A DNA stretch of 64,000 bases from an uncultured Flavobacteriales bacterium. GTDB taxonomy: Bacteria > Bacteroidota > Bacteroidia > Flavobacteriales_D > Crocinitomicaceae. The DNA is taken from assembly GCA_937876195.1 (NCBI GenBank), contig CALEIK010000017.1:62001-126000 (forward strand), written 5' to 3'. Of the stretch, positions 8,398 to 18,700 are shown in pieces. A program made the position numbers and the translations under genes. A model generated the notes under the pieces. The model was given only the letters and a program-made list of their open reading frames with translations. It had not been told where the DNA came from and ran no database searches. Each line of letters opens with the position of its first letter. Within the stretch, counting starts at the first letter, position 1.

Positions 8398-8434
8398 CAA
8401 AAAAATCCCATCCGTTTGACACGAATGGGATTTT
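8398..8434 (-). terminator. Rho-independent terminator after the small secreted protein genes
   Basis: On the minus strand AAAATCCCATTCGT pairs with ACGGATGGGATTTT (one G-T wobble) around a 5-base loop, followed by a T run. It lies about 120 bp past the stop of the 116-residue gene. The rest of 8435-8556 shows nothing recognisable. Confidence 0.8.
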
Positions 8435-8556
8435 AAATTCAATTGATACAGATGCTTATCAGTCCTTTAAGGTGACCTTTACAATACATATCAATGCGCA
8501 TATCATTTGCACATCGTGATAGTTATATACGTATAAGTCGTCCTTCCTTCCAGCCT

Positions 8557-8907
8557 TTAATTTTCTTTCTGGCGAGTAAATACCATAACTGTAGTCGAAG
8601 ACATATAGTCTGCGCCTAGAGAGCAGGAAATAATTTCATAGCCACCATTAATCAATTCCGAAATTTCTGCCTGTATTTTTTTCCCGTTCTCTTCAGCAGC
8701 TTGTCCTTTGTTTCCCAATTTGGCAAGTTCAATATATTTAGTTGATTGATCAGGGTAAATAATACTCATGTATGAATCTAGAGATGCAATCCCAGCCGTT
8801 GTGACATTTTCTTGGATCCGGAGATATACAACTTCTTTTGTTTGAGAAATAACATTGAATGATACAAGAAATAGAGCGATTGTTAAAACAAGTTTTATTT
8901 TTTTCAT
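8557..8907 (-). CDS. Small secreted protein of unknown function (116 aa)
   Basis: Not recognised. A clear signal peptide (MKKIKLVLTIALFLVSF, cleavage near NVISQ at residue 22) leads to about 95 mature residues that look alpha/beta. The C-terminal half has NGGYEIISCSLGADYMSSTTVMVFTRQK, split here only by description: a glycine-tyrosine turn, an alternating strand and a basic end. The upstream neighbour at 8950-9291 has the same plan (KKGYNIT, then ARYETIILTKQE), so the two are probably diverged tandem duplicates. The gap between them is 42 bp, which fits one transcript ending in the terminator at 8398-8434. It may be periplasmic. Confidence 0.65.
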   Translation of the reverse strand: MKKIKLVLTIALFLVSFNVISQTKEVVYLRIQENVTTAGIASLDSYMSIIYPDQSTKYIELAKLGNKGQAAEENGKKIQAEISELINGGYEIISCSLGADYMSSTTVMVFTRQKEN

Positions 8908-8949
8908 GATAATCAGAATTTAAAATTAATACTTCCCATTCTATTGGTG

Positions 8950-9291
8950 TTATTCTTGTTTGGTAAGGATGATTGTTTCATAGCGAGCGCTACTGACGGC
9001 TCCACCAGCTCCTGAAGTTGCTGCGTAACCATAAGATTGGGTAATATTATATCCTTTTTTTACCCATTTATCCATTTCCATTTTTAAAATTGCTTGCTCT
9101 GGTATTTCTTCGCTGTACTTGAAATTTTCAACAGTTGTATTGTTTTGGTCATCCACTACTTGAAGAGTAATCTTACGCCCTGCAATATAAGTAGTTATCA
9201 TTACAGATGAAGACTCCTGAGCATTAACTTCTCCCATACCCAAAAACAACATGACCATTGTTGCTAGGACTATTAATTTTACATTTTTCAT
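8950..9291 (-). CDS. Small secreted protein, probable paralog of its downstream neighbour (113 aa)
   Basis: Not recognised. It begins with a signal peptide (MKNVKLIVLATMVMLFLG, cleavage near NAQ at residue 25). The mature part ends in KWVKKGYNIT, a small Gly/Ala/Ser-rich turn and ARYETIILTKQE, matching the layout of the 116-residue protein at 8557. I prefer the ATG at 9291, preceded by GGAAG; an ATG at 9300 adds three residues, and the longer frame to 9381 adds a non-signal segment. Both proteins lie downstream of lon on the same strand, but 121 bp separates this start from the lon stop. Confidence 0.65.
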   Translation of the reverse strand: MKNVKLIVLATMVMLFLGMGEVNAQESSSVMITTYIAGRKITLQVVDDQNNTTVENFKYSEEIPEQAILKMEMDKWVKKGYNITQSYGYAATSGAGGAVSSARYETIILTKQE

Positions 9292-9412
9292 AACTTCCAT
9301 TTTGATGATTGTGTGCAACAATATACGGAAAAACCATTGGCTATCAAACGAAAACAAGAGTGATAAAGTAAAACGGATCAACTAATCTAAAACTATTGAA
9401 TGATTTTCAGCG

Positions 9413-11860
9413 TCAACTCACCAAACTTGGTTTTTTCACCTTGTGATCTGTCAAAGCAATCGACAACACTTCTTCCATTTTATTCACGTAATGAAATGTC
9501 AATCCTTTCAGATAATCCTGCTTGATTTCTTCAATGTCCTTGCGGTTTTTCTCACACAAGATAATCTCCTTGATTTTCGCGCGTTTTGCGGCTAGAATCT
9601 TTTCTTTAATGCCTCCTACTGGAAGAACATCTCCACGCAGAGTGATCTCGCCTGTCATCGCTAAATTTGCTTTCACTTTTCGTTGTGTGAACACAGAAGC
9701 CAACGAAGTCAACATGGTAATCCCAGCACTTGGTCCATCTTTAGGTGTTGCTCCTTCTGGAACGTGTAGGTGAATATTGTTGGAATCAAAGACGCTTTGT
9801 TCTAAACCTAACAGTTGACTGTGGGCTTTTAAGTATTCCAATGCAATCACGGCAGATTCTTTCATGACATCTCCAAGATTACCTGTCAATGTCAACTTTC
9901 CTTTACCTTGTGTAATGGATGATTCAATGAAAAGAATGTCCCCTCCAACACTTGTCCAGGCTAATCCCGTTACCACTCCAGCAACTTCGTTATTATCGTA
10001 TTTCGTACGACCGCGTCCTGCGCCGAGAATGGCAAATAAATCGTCATACGTAATTTTCACAGAAAATTCCTGATCCATCGCAATTTGACGTGCTCTGTTT
10101 CTAACAATTTTTGCAATCATTTTATCCAAACCACGAACTCCTGATTCATTGGTATATTCTTCCACCAATTTCTCAAGGACGCGCTTATCTATACTTATAT
10201 TCTTTGATGTAATTCCATGCTCTGCAATTTGTTTTGGCAACAAATGGCGCTTTGCAATTTCTATTTTCTCTTCAATCGTGTACCCGTTGACCTCAATGAT
10301 TTCCATACGATCCCTCAACGGGCCTTGAACCGTGCCTAGATTGTTCGCTGTCGCGATAAACATTACGCGCGATAAATCGTACTCTGTTTCAATATAATTA
10401 TCGTAGAAATCTTTGTTTTGCTCAGGATCCAACACCTCCAAGAGTGCTGATGATGGATCTCCGTGATTGCTTCTGCCTAACTTATCGACCTCATCGAGCA
10501 CAAATACGGGATTGCTTGTTTCAGCTTTCTTAATGTTTTGAATAATTCGTCCTGGCATTGCTCCAATATACGTTTTACGGTGACCTCGAATTTCAGACTC
10601 ATCGTGCAAACCACCTAGCGACATACGGATGTATTTCCGACCTAATGCTTCAGCAATCGATTTTCCAAGCGATGTTTTCCCAACCCCAGGAGGTCCGTAA
10701 AAACAAAGTATGGGTGACTTCATGTTTCCCTTTAGCTTCAATACCGCCAAATATTCCAGGATACGTTCTTTTACTTTTTCAAGTCCATAATGATCACGTT
10801 CTAATATTTTCGCCGCGCGGTTTAAATCCAATTTATCTTTCGAATATTCACCCCATGGCAATTCAAGCATTAAATCCAAATAATTCAACTGAACGGTGTA
10901 CTCGGCACCTTGTGGATTCATACGACCTAGCTTGTCTAGTTCTTTGTGAAATAATTTTTCGACCGTATTATTCCATTTTTTTTTGCGTGCACGTTGTGCC
11001 ATATCGTTGATGTCCTGCTCCTGTGGATTATCGCCGAGCTCATCTTGTATGGTACGCATTTGCTGATGCAAAAAGTATTCTCGTTGTTGTTTATCTATAT
11101 CCTTTCGAACCTTTGACTGAATTTCATTGCGCATTTCCAGCACTTGAACTTCCAATGTTAGGTGTTCAAGTACCATTGCTACACGTTTCTTGATGTCCAA
11201 CTCATTCAGCATTTCCTGTTTCTTAGAAACATCCGCGTTCATGTTGGAAGAAATAAAATTCACCAAAAAGGTCGGGCTATCAATATTGCCAATAGCGAAT
11301 GATGCTTCGGAGGGGATATTTGGACTTTCTTGAATGATTTGAAGCGCTAAATCCTTGATGGTCTTGAACATGATCTTCAATTCCTTGTCCTTCGCAGAGA
11401 ACTTTGATTCCTGCAACAACTTCACTTTGGCCTTCATGTAAGGTTCGGTTTCCGTTGGCTGCACCATTTCAAATCTTCTTTTCCCTTGGATAATGACCGT
11501 AGAACTTCCGTCGGGCATTTTTAGCAAACGGATGATTTGTGCAACAGTTCCAATCTTATGGAGATCAACAAATTCAGGAGCTTCTACTTCCTGATTTTTT
11601 TGTGAAACCACACCGATAATTTTGCTTCCCTTGTTCGCGTCCTGAATTAACTTTATGGATTTGTCTCTTCCAACTGTAATTGGAATCACTACTCCTGGAA
11701 AAAGCACATTATTTCGAAGTGGTAAGATGGCCAGTTCCTCAGGATAGGACTGATTGTTCATGTTCTCTTCCTCCTCTGCTGTAATCAGCGGAATAAATTC
11801 CCCATCCTGTTCAGGACTAGCAGTCATTCCTAAAAATCTATCGTCAAAAAATTCGCTCAT
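9413..11860 (-). CDS. lon: Lon protease (endopeptidase La)
   Basis: ATP-dependent cytoplasmic protease of 815 aa, normal for bacterial LonA. An N-terminal substrate-binding LAN domain starts near residue 42 (ELAILPLRNNVLFPGVVIPI). The AAA+ module has Walker A GPPGVGKT (about 388-395) and Walker B FVLDEVDK. The C-terminal protease domain has the Ser-Lys dyad: Ser711 in KDGPSAG and Lys752 in GGIKEK. It degrades damaged and regulatory proteins. The N-terminal 40 residues are an acidic extension common in Bacteroidota. A sigma-54-like site lies about 86-102 bp upstream of the start. Confidence 0.97.
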   Translation of the reverse strand: MSEFFDDRFLGMTASPEQDGEFIPLITAEEEENMNNQSYPEELAILPLRNNVLFPGVVIPITVGRDKSIKLIQDANKGSKIIGVVSQKNQEVEAPEFVDLHKIGTVAQIIRLLKMPDGSSTVIIQGKRRFEMVQPTETEPYMKAKVKLLQESKFSAKDKELKIMFKTIKDLALQIIQESPNIPSEASFAIGNIDSPTFLVNFISSNMNADVSKKQEMLNELDIKKRVAMVLEHLTLEVQVLEMRNEIQSKVRKDIDKQQREYFLHQQMRTIQDELGDNPQEQDINDMAQRARKKKWNNTVEKLFHKELDKLGRMNPQGAEYTVQLNYLDLMLELPWGEYSKDKLDLNRAAKILERDHYGLEKVKERILEYLAVLKLKGNMKSPILCFYGPPGVGKTSLGKSIAEALGRKYIRMSLGGLHDESEIRGHRKTYIGAMPGRIIQNIKKAETSNPVFVLDEVDKLGRSNHGDPSSALLEVLDPEQNKDFYDNYIETEYDLSRVMFIATANNLGTVQGPLRDRMEIIEVNGYTIEEKIEIAKRHLLPKQIAEHGITSKNISIDKRVLEKLVEEYTNESGVRGLDKMIAKIVRNRARQIAMDQEFSVKITYDDLFAILGAGRGRTKYDNNEVAGVVTGLAWTSVGGDILFIESSITQGKGKLTLTGNLGDVMKESAVIALEYLKAHSQLLGLEQSVFDSNNIHLHVPEGATPKDGPSAGITMLTSLASVFTQRKVKANLAMTGEITLRGDVLPVGGIKEKILAAKRAKIKEIILCEKNRKDIEEIKQDYLKGLTFHYVNKMEEVLSIALTDHKVKKPSLVS

Positions 11861-11945
11861 ATTTTCTAGTTATTACTCCGTCAAACTGTCAGTTTAATTT
11901 GTTTGAAATTCTGTCAGTATTGACTTCTTGGAGTACTCGTGAACT

Positions 11946-11962
11946 TTCAAAGGTTGTGCCAA
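11946..11962 (-). promoter_or_regulatory. Sigma-54-like -24/-12 element upstream of lon
   Basis: On the minus strand TTGGCACAACCTTTGAA has the -24 core TGGCAC, exactly five bases, then TTGA where the consensus has TTGC. Transcription about 12 bp downstream would leave a leader of roughly 75 nt before the lon ATG. It is the only near-full match I noticed in the window. RpoN-dependent promoters need an upstream activator site, which I cannot identify. Confidence 0.45.
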
Positions 11963-11985
11963 GCTATAAACTCTGCAATTTTGTC

Positions 11986-13113
11986 TTAATAAGTGTCGGC
12001 CACAGTCTTCAAAATGGCAATGTCCACGTCAGAAAGTTGCTTTCCACGCCGTGCCATCATGTTATTGGCACTTTCAATGGCTTTGTCAAAATTATATTTA
12101 TCACCGTGTGTTCCCCATTGAAATGAAGGAATGTGTTTGTCTGGAAATTCAGCTCCGTAAATATTTGAAAACACACCTACAACTGTCGCAGTATTGAACA
12201 TGGTGTTAATACCACATTTTGAATGATCTCCCATGAATAACCCCATGAACTGCATGTCTGTTTGTTCAAACGTTTTGGTTTTGTAAGAGTAGGTTTTAAT
12301 CAAACCATAATTATTCTTCAAATTGGACGTATTTGTGTCCGCACCTATATTACACCATTCTCCAATCACCGAATTCCCTAGAAACCCTTCGTGACCTTTG
12401 TTTGAATAAGCCTGGAATATAACGTTATTCACTTCTCCACCAACTTTGCAGTGCGGTCCCAATGTTGTTGCCCCGTAGATCTTCGAGCCAAGTTTCAACG
12501 TACTTTCTTCACACATTGCTAGAGGACCTCTAACGAGACTTCCTTCCATGATTTCGGCATTCTTTCCTATGTAAATTGGACCATTCGTTGTATTCAACAC
12601 TGCTGCTTCCACCTTTGCTCCCTCTTCCAAGAATATCAATTTATGATCTCCAATGATGGTATTGGTTGATGACAACTGTACGGAGGTTCTTCCCTTTGTG
12701 ATCAGCTCAAAATCTGATTTTAAGATTTCGTCGTTCTTTTGAAACATTTCCCAACGTCGTTGAACGAATACAGGTATTTTCTTTTTATAGTTGATCAATA
12801 CTTCACCTGTCCCACTCCGTGCAATCCAGTTCCCTTCTACGACTAATTCTTCATTCCCCTTCAGTGCACAAATCTCGTCGATTACTTCACTTGTAGGAAT
12901 CATACATGCATTGACCACTATTGGATTTGAACCCAGTGGAAACTTCTTTGCTAAATAATCTGCTGTTTCAAAAGAAATCTTTGCATCTGGAAGCAAAATT
13001 TTCCAGCGTTCAACGTTGGTAAAAATTCCGATACGCAAATCACCCACAGGTCGAGTTAAAGTAAGTGGTGCGAAATCTAAATGCCTGTTGTTATCGTGTA
13101 ATTGGATGTTCAT
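11986..13113 (-). CDS. GlmU-like sugar nucleotidyltransferase family protein (375 aa)
   Basis: A Bacteroidota-type GlmU-family protein. The N-terminal half starts FAPLTLTRPVGDLRIGIFT, the opening of the NTP_transf_4 family, rather than the classical LAAGxGTRM loop of GlmU. The C-terminal half (about 180-330) is a left-handed beta-helix with hexapeptide turns (IYIGKNAEIMEGSLVRG, NTIIGDHKLIFLEEGA), as in acyltransferase domains. It probably forms a sugar nucleotide or N-acetylated sugar for the envelope, but the substrate is unknown. Its first 23 bp overlap the end of the symporter gene, so the two are co-transcribed and probably translationally coupled. Confidence 0.8.
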   Translation of the reverse strand: MNIQLHDNNRHLDFAPLTLTRPVGDLRIGIFTNVERWKILLPDAKISFETADYLAKKFPLGSNPIVVNACMIPTSEVIDEICALKGNEELVVEGNWIARSGTGEVLINYKKKIPVFVQRRWEMFQKNDEILKSDFELITKGRTSVQLSSTNTIIGDHKLIFLEEGAKVEAAVLNTTNGPIYIGKNAEIMEGSLVRGPLAMCEESTLKLGSKIYGATTLGPHCKVGGEVNNVIFQAYSNKGHEGFLGNSVIGEWCNIGADTNTSNLKNNYGLIKTYSYKTKTFEQTDMQFMGLFMGDHSKCGINTMFNTATVVGVFSNIYGAEFPDKHIPSFQWGTHGDKYNFDKAIESANNMMARRGKQLSDVDIAILKTVADTY

Positions 13114-14638
13114 CTTTTTGTTCTGTCTTTTTAGAAAATAGACCTATTCCAATAAAGGTAATAAAAGCATTGAGAATAATGATTTCAAATCCAAATTTAT
13201 AATCGCCAAAAAATGCTAAAGTACCATTCGGATTTCCTGGAGCACCAGAAGAAAAGTACCATGCCGCTATTGTCAACAAAATCGACCCTAGACAAACAAA
13301 AGGAATGATTTTATCCTTGACAAATCGCTTGGAAATAATTCCGAAAAAGAACATTCCAATTAAAGGCCCATAGGTAAACCCTGCGAACTTCATTAGGAGT
13401 CCAATTGCTGATTCATCCGTAGTATATTTAAGTAATATGACGGTCAACACAATAACTATTGACATCCCCACATGCACTCTTTTCCGCGTTCTTTCATGAT
13501 CGGGCTTACCCTTGGATAATTGTTCTATCAATTGATCTTTCTTCTTGTCCTTCACACCAAGGAAATCTACTGAAAATGAAGTTGTTAATGACGTTAAGGC
13601 AGAATCAGCACTTGAATAGGCTGCAGCAATTAATCCCAATAGGAACAAGATACCAATGAGCGGACCTACTTCCTTGCTCATCGCGATTGTAGAAAAAAGT
13701 AAATCTCCCGTAGCTCCTTCCAATTCTGGGTGTGCATCTGCATACATATACAGCAACGCTCCCAAACTAAGAAATATAAGATTCACAATCGTTAGTAAAA
13801 ATGACATGCTAATCATATTTTTCTGAGCCTCCTTGATATTTTTGCAACTTAAATTCTTCTGCATCATGTCTTGATCCAGTCCTGTCATTCCAATCGTAAT
13901 GAACATCCCTCCAAAGAAGTGCTTAAGAAAATGGTTACTGCCCATTATGTCATCAAAAAAGAAAATTTTAGAATAATTGCTATTCTTCACTGTCGAATAG
14001 ATCGTTTCTCCTTCTGATAGATTAAGTGCATCACTGATAAACCAAACGGTCAAAATAACCGATGCAAGCATAAACGTAGTTTGCAATGTATCTGTCCAAA
14101 CGATGGTTTTTATTCCACCTCTACTCGTATAAATCCAAATCAACAAAACGGAAATAACGACAGTGATCTCGAAGGGAATACCCCATGCATCAAACAAAAT
14201 GGACTGTAACACATTAGCGACGAGTAACAAGCGAACTGAAGCACCAATGATGCGGGAGAGTAAGAAAAATCCCGCTCCTGTTTTATAGCTCCAATTGCCA
14301 AAGCGATCCTTCAAATATTCATAAATCGAGGTCAGATTAAGTCGATAATAGAGTGGCAACAAAACATAAGCAACAATAAAATATCCGACCAAATAACCCA
14401 ATACTGCTTGCATGTAGCTAAACTGATTCGACTCATTGCCTACCCAACCTGGGATAGAAATGAAAGTCACACCGCTCAGTGAAGCACCGATCATTCCGTA
14501 GGAAACAATGTACCAAGGTGATTTACGCTCGCCTAAAAAGAAGGTGTCATTTGTCGCTTTCCGTGAAGTAATAAATGATATCCCAACTAAAACTGAAAAA
14601 TAAGCGATTAATACGACGATGATAAAAGTACTTGACAT
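13091..14638 (-). CDS. Sodium:solute symporter family protein (515 aa)
   Basis: An SSS-family integral membrane transporter with about 13 hydrophobic helices. Family features include GASLSGVTFISIPG near residue 52, TSIYEYLKDRFG near 103 and GLIAAAYSSADSALTSLTTSFSVDF around 338-362, given here as a region. This last segment is the helix-8/9 stretch that contributes the Na2 site (A-Y-S-S-A-D-S). The family imports sugars, amino acids, nucleosides or vitamins with Na+; the substrate cannot be read from the sequence. The ATG at 14638 starts directly before helix 1. It is the first gene of a pair with the GlmU-like gene, so sugar or amino-sugar uptake is a mild inference. Confidence 0.88.
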   Translation of the reverse strand: MSSTFIIVVLIAYFSVLVGISFITSRKATNDTFFLGERKSPWYIVSYGMIGASLSGVTFISIPGWVGNESNQFSYMQAVLGYLVGYFIVAYVLLPLYYRLNLTSIYEYLKDRFGNWSYKTGAGFFLLSRIIGASVRLLLVANVLQSILFDAWGIPFEITVVISVLLIWIYTSRGGIKTIVWTDTLQTTFMLASVILTVWFISDALNLSEGETIYSTVKNSNYSKIFFFDDIMGSNHFLKHFFGGMFITIGMTGLDQDMMQKNLSCKNIKEAQKNMISMSFLLTIVNLIFLSLGALLYMYADAHPELEGATGDLLFSTIAMSKEVGPLIGILFLLGLIAAAYSSADSALTSLTTSFSVDFLGVKDKKKDQLIEQLSKGKPDHERTRKRVHVGMSIVIVLTVILLKYTTDESAIGLLMKFAGFTYGPLIGMFFFGIISKRFVKDKIIPFVCLGSILLTIAAWYFSSGAPGNPNGTLAFFGDYKFGFEIIILNAFITFIGIGLFSKKTEQKDEHPITR

Positions 14639-14799
14639 GTATCTGTAATTTATGGAGTAAATATAAGGAACAGTTGATATGAATCTTCGCTAGGTGCAAT
14701 TAGCTATCAACATAGCGCGTTTAACAAAAGTTGATTGTTGCACATTATTTTGAACCTGTTGGATTGATATTTGTACAGTCGCTCGTTAAACCCCATGCT

Positions 14800-15660
14800 A
14801 TGAAATTCATTCTATACCCTATTTTTACCGCATTACTGCTCTCATGTGTTGAGAGCGATAAAACATTTGATCAGCCTTCACCAAAGGTGGAATCAGCTTC
14901 TCCTAGCGATATAAATCCTCTGGGAATGACAGTTGAAACGCGTTTCAGTCCACCCCAAGGTTTCATCCGGGAAGAAGTTGAATCGACAAGTTTTGCTGCA
15001 TATTTACGCAATCTTCCATTAAAGCCTTTTGGTTCGAAAGTACTTTATTACAATGGCAGCGAGAAATCAAGCGATGTCTATGACGCAGTTATAGACTTAC
15101 CAATTGGCACGCGTGATTTGCACCAATGTGCTGATGCTATTATGCGTTTGAGAGCTGAGCATTTGTGGACGGAGAAAAAGTACGATCAAATTCATTTCAA
15201 TTTCACGAATGGGTTTCGTGTCGACTACGCTCAATGGATGAAGGGAAAACGAGTAGGTTTTAACGGAAACAAGACGTTTTGGAAAGATGGAGGCACACCT
15301 TCTACTTCTTATTCCAGCTTTTGGAAATACATGGAGTTGATTTTTAGTTATGCTGGAACATTATCCCTTTCAAAAGAATTGAAATCAAAAGAACTCAAGC
15401 TGATGCAGATTGGAGATATCTTTATCCAAGGAGGGTCGCCGGGACATGCTGTGATTGTTGTGGATATGGTAAAGCACCCTGAAACAAATGAACAACTCTT
15501 TTTACTTGCACAGAGCTATATGCCTGCTCAAGAAACACAGATTTTGATTAACCCTACCGACAATTTATTGAGTCCATGGTATTCACTTGATTTTTCGGGA
15601 CAATTACAAACTCCTGAGTGGACCTTCAATGCAACGGATTTAAAAGAATTTGTTGAGTAG
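14800..15660 (+). CDS. DUF4846 lipoprotein (286 aa)
   Basis: A lipoprotein signal (MKFILYPIFTALLLSC, lipobox LLSC with the cysteine at residue 16) is followed by a DUF4846 domain covering most of the mature protein. Recognisable family stretches are LPLKPFGSKVLYYNG, RDLHQCADAIMRLRAEHLW and GDIFIQGGSPGHAVIVVDM. The last resembles the His-containing strand of NlpC/P60-type cysteine hydrolases, but I cannot assign a complete triad. The function is unknown. I start at the ATG at 14800, since the frame upstream to 14731 does not form a signal peptide. GATATTTG at 14766-14773 could be its -7 promoter box. A shared terminator follows. Confidence 0.85.
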   Translation: MKFILYPIFTALLLSCVESDKTFDQPSPKVESASPSDINPLGMTVETRFSPPQGFIREEVESTSFAAYLRNLPLKPFGSKVLYYNGSEKSSDVYDAVIDLPIGTRDLHQCADAIMRLRAEHLWTEKKYDQIHFNFTNGFRVDYAQWMKGKRVGFNGNKTFWKDGGTPSTSYSSFWKYMELIFSYAGTLSLSKELKSKELKLMQIGDIFIQGGSPGHAVIVVDMVKHPETNEQLFLLAQSYMPAQETQILINPTDNLLSPWYSLDFSGQLQTPEWTFNATDLKEFVE

Positions 15661-15685
15661 TGCACATTATTGATTTGTAAAAATA

Positions 15686-15720
15686 AAAAAGCCCTTTTGA
15701 AAAATTCAAAAGGGCTTTTT
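15686..15720. terminator. Bidirectional terminator between convergent genes
   Basis: AAAAAGCCCTTTTGAA and TTCAAAAGGGCTTTTT form a perfect 16-bp stem around AAA, with A/T tails on both sides. It lies 25 bp after the DUF4846 stop and 17 bp after the stop of the opposing subtilase gene, so it serves both. Confidence 0.92.
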
Positions 15721-15737
15721 GTAAAACCAACTATTTA

Positions 15738-18700
15738 TTATCTAGCAATCATGAGTTTGTCAACTGCCAATATTGAATTGTTCAAGTCTGTAATTCTATA
15801 GAAGTATGTTCCATCATTTAGGTTGTTCAAATCGATCATCGTCAACTCGCCAACAACTTGTTGTTTAGTAATCACCTTACCAACAATATCAAGAATTTCA
15901 ATGCTCTTCACATTTGCATTTACAACTTTGAAGTTAACAATTCCACTTGTCGGATTAGGGTACACCTGTACTCCTTCCATACTTAAAGTACTCAATGCAG
16001 CCACATCGGCTTCAACGGTAACATCGTCACAGAACTGAGTAACACCGCATGCAGTTGTCACTTCTAAACAAACCGTATAAGTATCTGCTGACCCATAGCT
16101 ATAGCTAGGATTTGCAATAGTACTTGTCCCTACTCCATCACCAAAATCCCACTCATACGTTCCTGGAGTAGAAGTGTTTGTAAAGTCTACATCTAGAAAT
16201 GTGGCACTGGAAGTAAAACTCGCCTGATCAGCAGGAGGTTCATTAATCGTTGTGGACTCAACTGTTTCACATCCTGAAGCAATATCAGTGACAGTCACTG
16301 AATAATTTCCTGCGCCTATACCACTGTAGGTATCACCTGCTGGACCTGACGTCCATTGGTAAGAATAACCTGTTCCTCCAGTTCCTGTCACTACAGATTC
16401 GCCATCAGTAAATCCATTGCACGAAGCATCTGCGTTTGTAAAGTTCCCACCTAATGTTATTACGTATGCCAAATTATAATTGATTGTCGTGTCGCATCCA
16501 GCATTATCTGTAATTGTAACTGTATAAGCACCTTCAGTCAGGTTAGAAATGTTATCTACATCTCCTCCAGCAGCTCCCCAGTCATACGTGTAGCTTGGAG
16601 TTCCTCCACTCACCGCAACAGCGATGCTACCATCGTCTTGACCTTCACATGTTGGGTCTGTAACTGTTGAATTAACGTTCATTGCGCAAACAGTACCTGA
16701 TGTTAGGTTCAAACAATAATCCTCTACTTCACCCCAGGTAAACGATCCACATACTCCAGGAAGCGTAGCCTGACCCGAGCCTAAATAGGCCATTTGAACG
16801 CGCATACGCGTAGATCCTAATGGTGTTCCTGCTGGAATCGTAATTGTACCGTTCACGTCTGTTTGAGATGCAGCCCCTTGATCAAAAAGCATTTCACCTG
16901 CCTCAAATGTTCCGTTTTGGTTCAAATCTACCCAAATGCGTGTGTACTCGTCATACAGTGTTCCGCCCCATTCAACATCCACTGTAAAATTATAGGTTGC
17001 ATCAATGTCAAGATCAATTGATCCACTCATTGTGAAATCAGCATAACCTCCATCGTTACCAGAATTGTTTGTATAAGTATCCAGAGTAAATGATTCAATC
17101 CACTCGTCAGTTCCATCCGTAGCATTGTTTGTACAATACGCTAGTTCAACACAGTTACCACATCCAGTTGTCGTAAAAGACTGCGTTGCTGAAGGATTAC
17201 TGATATCTCCAGAACAGTCACTTTCCATGTAGAACTCATACTCTGTACATCCTATCAATCCTGATAAATTAAACGGTGAAGTTACACCTGCCTCAAGATT
17301 CCACGTCCCAGCACCAACTTCTCGCCAGTACAAGTTTGTTGACGACGCAGAACCATACACTGTAAAATTGATGTTTGCTTCATCATCATCCACCACGGTT
17401 GAAGAAACAGCGCTTGGTGCTAAACAAATCGATCCTGAACAAACAACAGCCATAAGTTCATCCAACAAATTTTTCGCATTCAACCTTCCACCTGTAATAA
17501 AACGTGTTGACAACTGTGGTTTCTGATCCACACCATCTATCAAGGCCTGTAAAACTAAGTCAGCTGCACCTTTTGGATCGCTCGTTACAATTCCCATAAA
17601 ATCAGGACACGGTATTGAGTAAGCCAATCCAATTACACCCGCGGTAAGTGGGCATGCAAAAGATGTTCCAGTCGTAGTAGTAATTCCTGTCGTTCCACTC
17701 GTTGTAACAACATCAATTCCTGGCGCTCCCAATAATATGGTTTGATCACCGTATCCTCCTGCCGTGTTATCGTTGTCATCGGTGCGGCCCACACCTACCA
17801 TGTACTCACTCGCACATGCCGTTGGCATATCGCCTGCCACGTCAACGTCAAGATTGGAGTTCGTCGTTGCCCCTACGTTGATGATGCCATAATAACCTAA
17901 AGTATCGTAAAAACTACACCATAGCGGATAATCCGTTGGATCTGCTCCATCAATACCCCACGATGCGCTCGTCGCAACAACAAAGGCCCCTTCAGTACCT
18001 CCAGAATTATTCCATTGCTGACGCAAGGTCAAAGGATATGTGTAGGCCTCAATTACATTTGCTTGACTCAATCCGCCACCCATATTCACAACCATGAGTT
18101 TAACATCCCAATTCGCTCCTACAACATTCAAACCATTGTCTCCTTTCGCTCCAATCATACCTAAACAATTTGTTCCATGTGTGCCAGTTCCAGTATCATC
18201 AGTGTCATTCCCAGTGTTCCAACCATTGTAATCATCTATGTAACCGTTACCATCATCATCAATTCCATTTCCATCAATCTCACCCGTATTTGTCCAGCGG
18301 TTAGGGCTCAAATCTTGATGATTCAAGTTACCCCCACTACTTTCAACCATACACACAACGATATCATCATTGGTTGCCGTTAACCCCCCTGTTGTAATAT
18401 CCCAAGCTAAATCTGAATCAATATCAGCATCATTCGTTCCTCCTGTCTGACCTGTATTTACATGGTGCCATTGAGTATTAAAACTTGGATCCCCTGGAGT
18501 TGTAGCTCGCATTTGTATGTGATAGTTATAATCGGCTACAGCTACATGTTTTTGAGAGTAGAACCAGTATTGCATCTCTGCGTGACTTATAGCAGTGTAA
18601 TCAAAGCTAAAGAGCCAAATTCTCATTGGTTTGGAGAGTAGTTTAACCAATTTTAAATCGAACTCTGCAGGTGCGTTGTTCAAAATTTCACGAACGCTAC

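Noticed and set aside
10558..11010. Plus-strand open frame of about 150 codons opposite lon
   Set aside because: Wholly antisense to the conserved AAA+ part of lon, with no family features.
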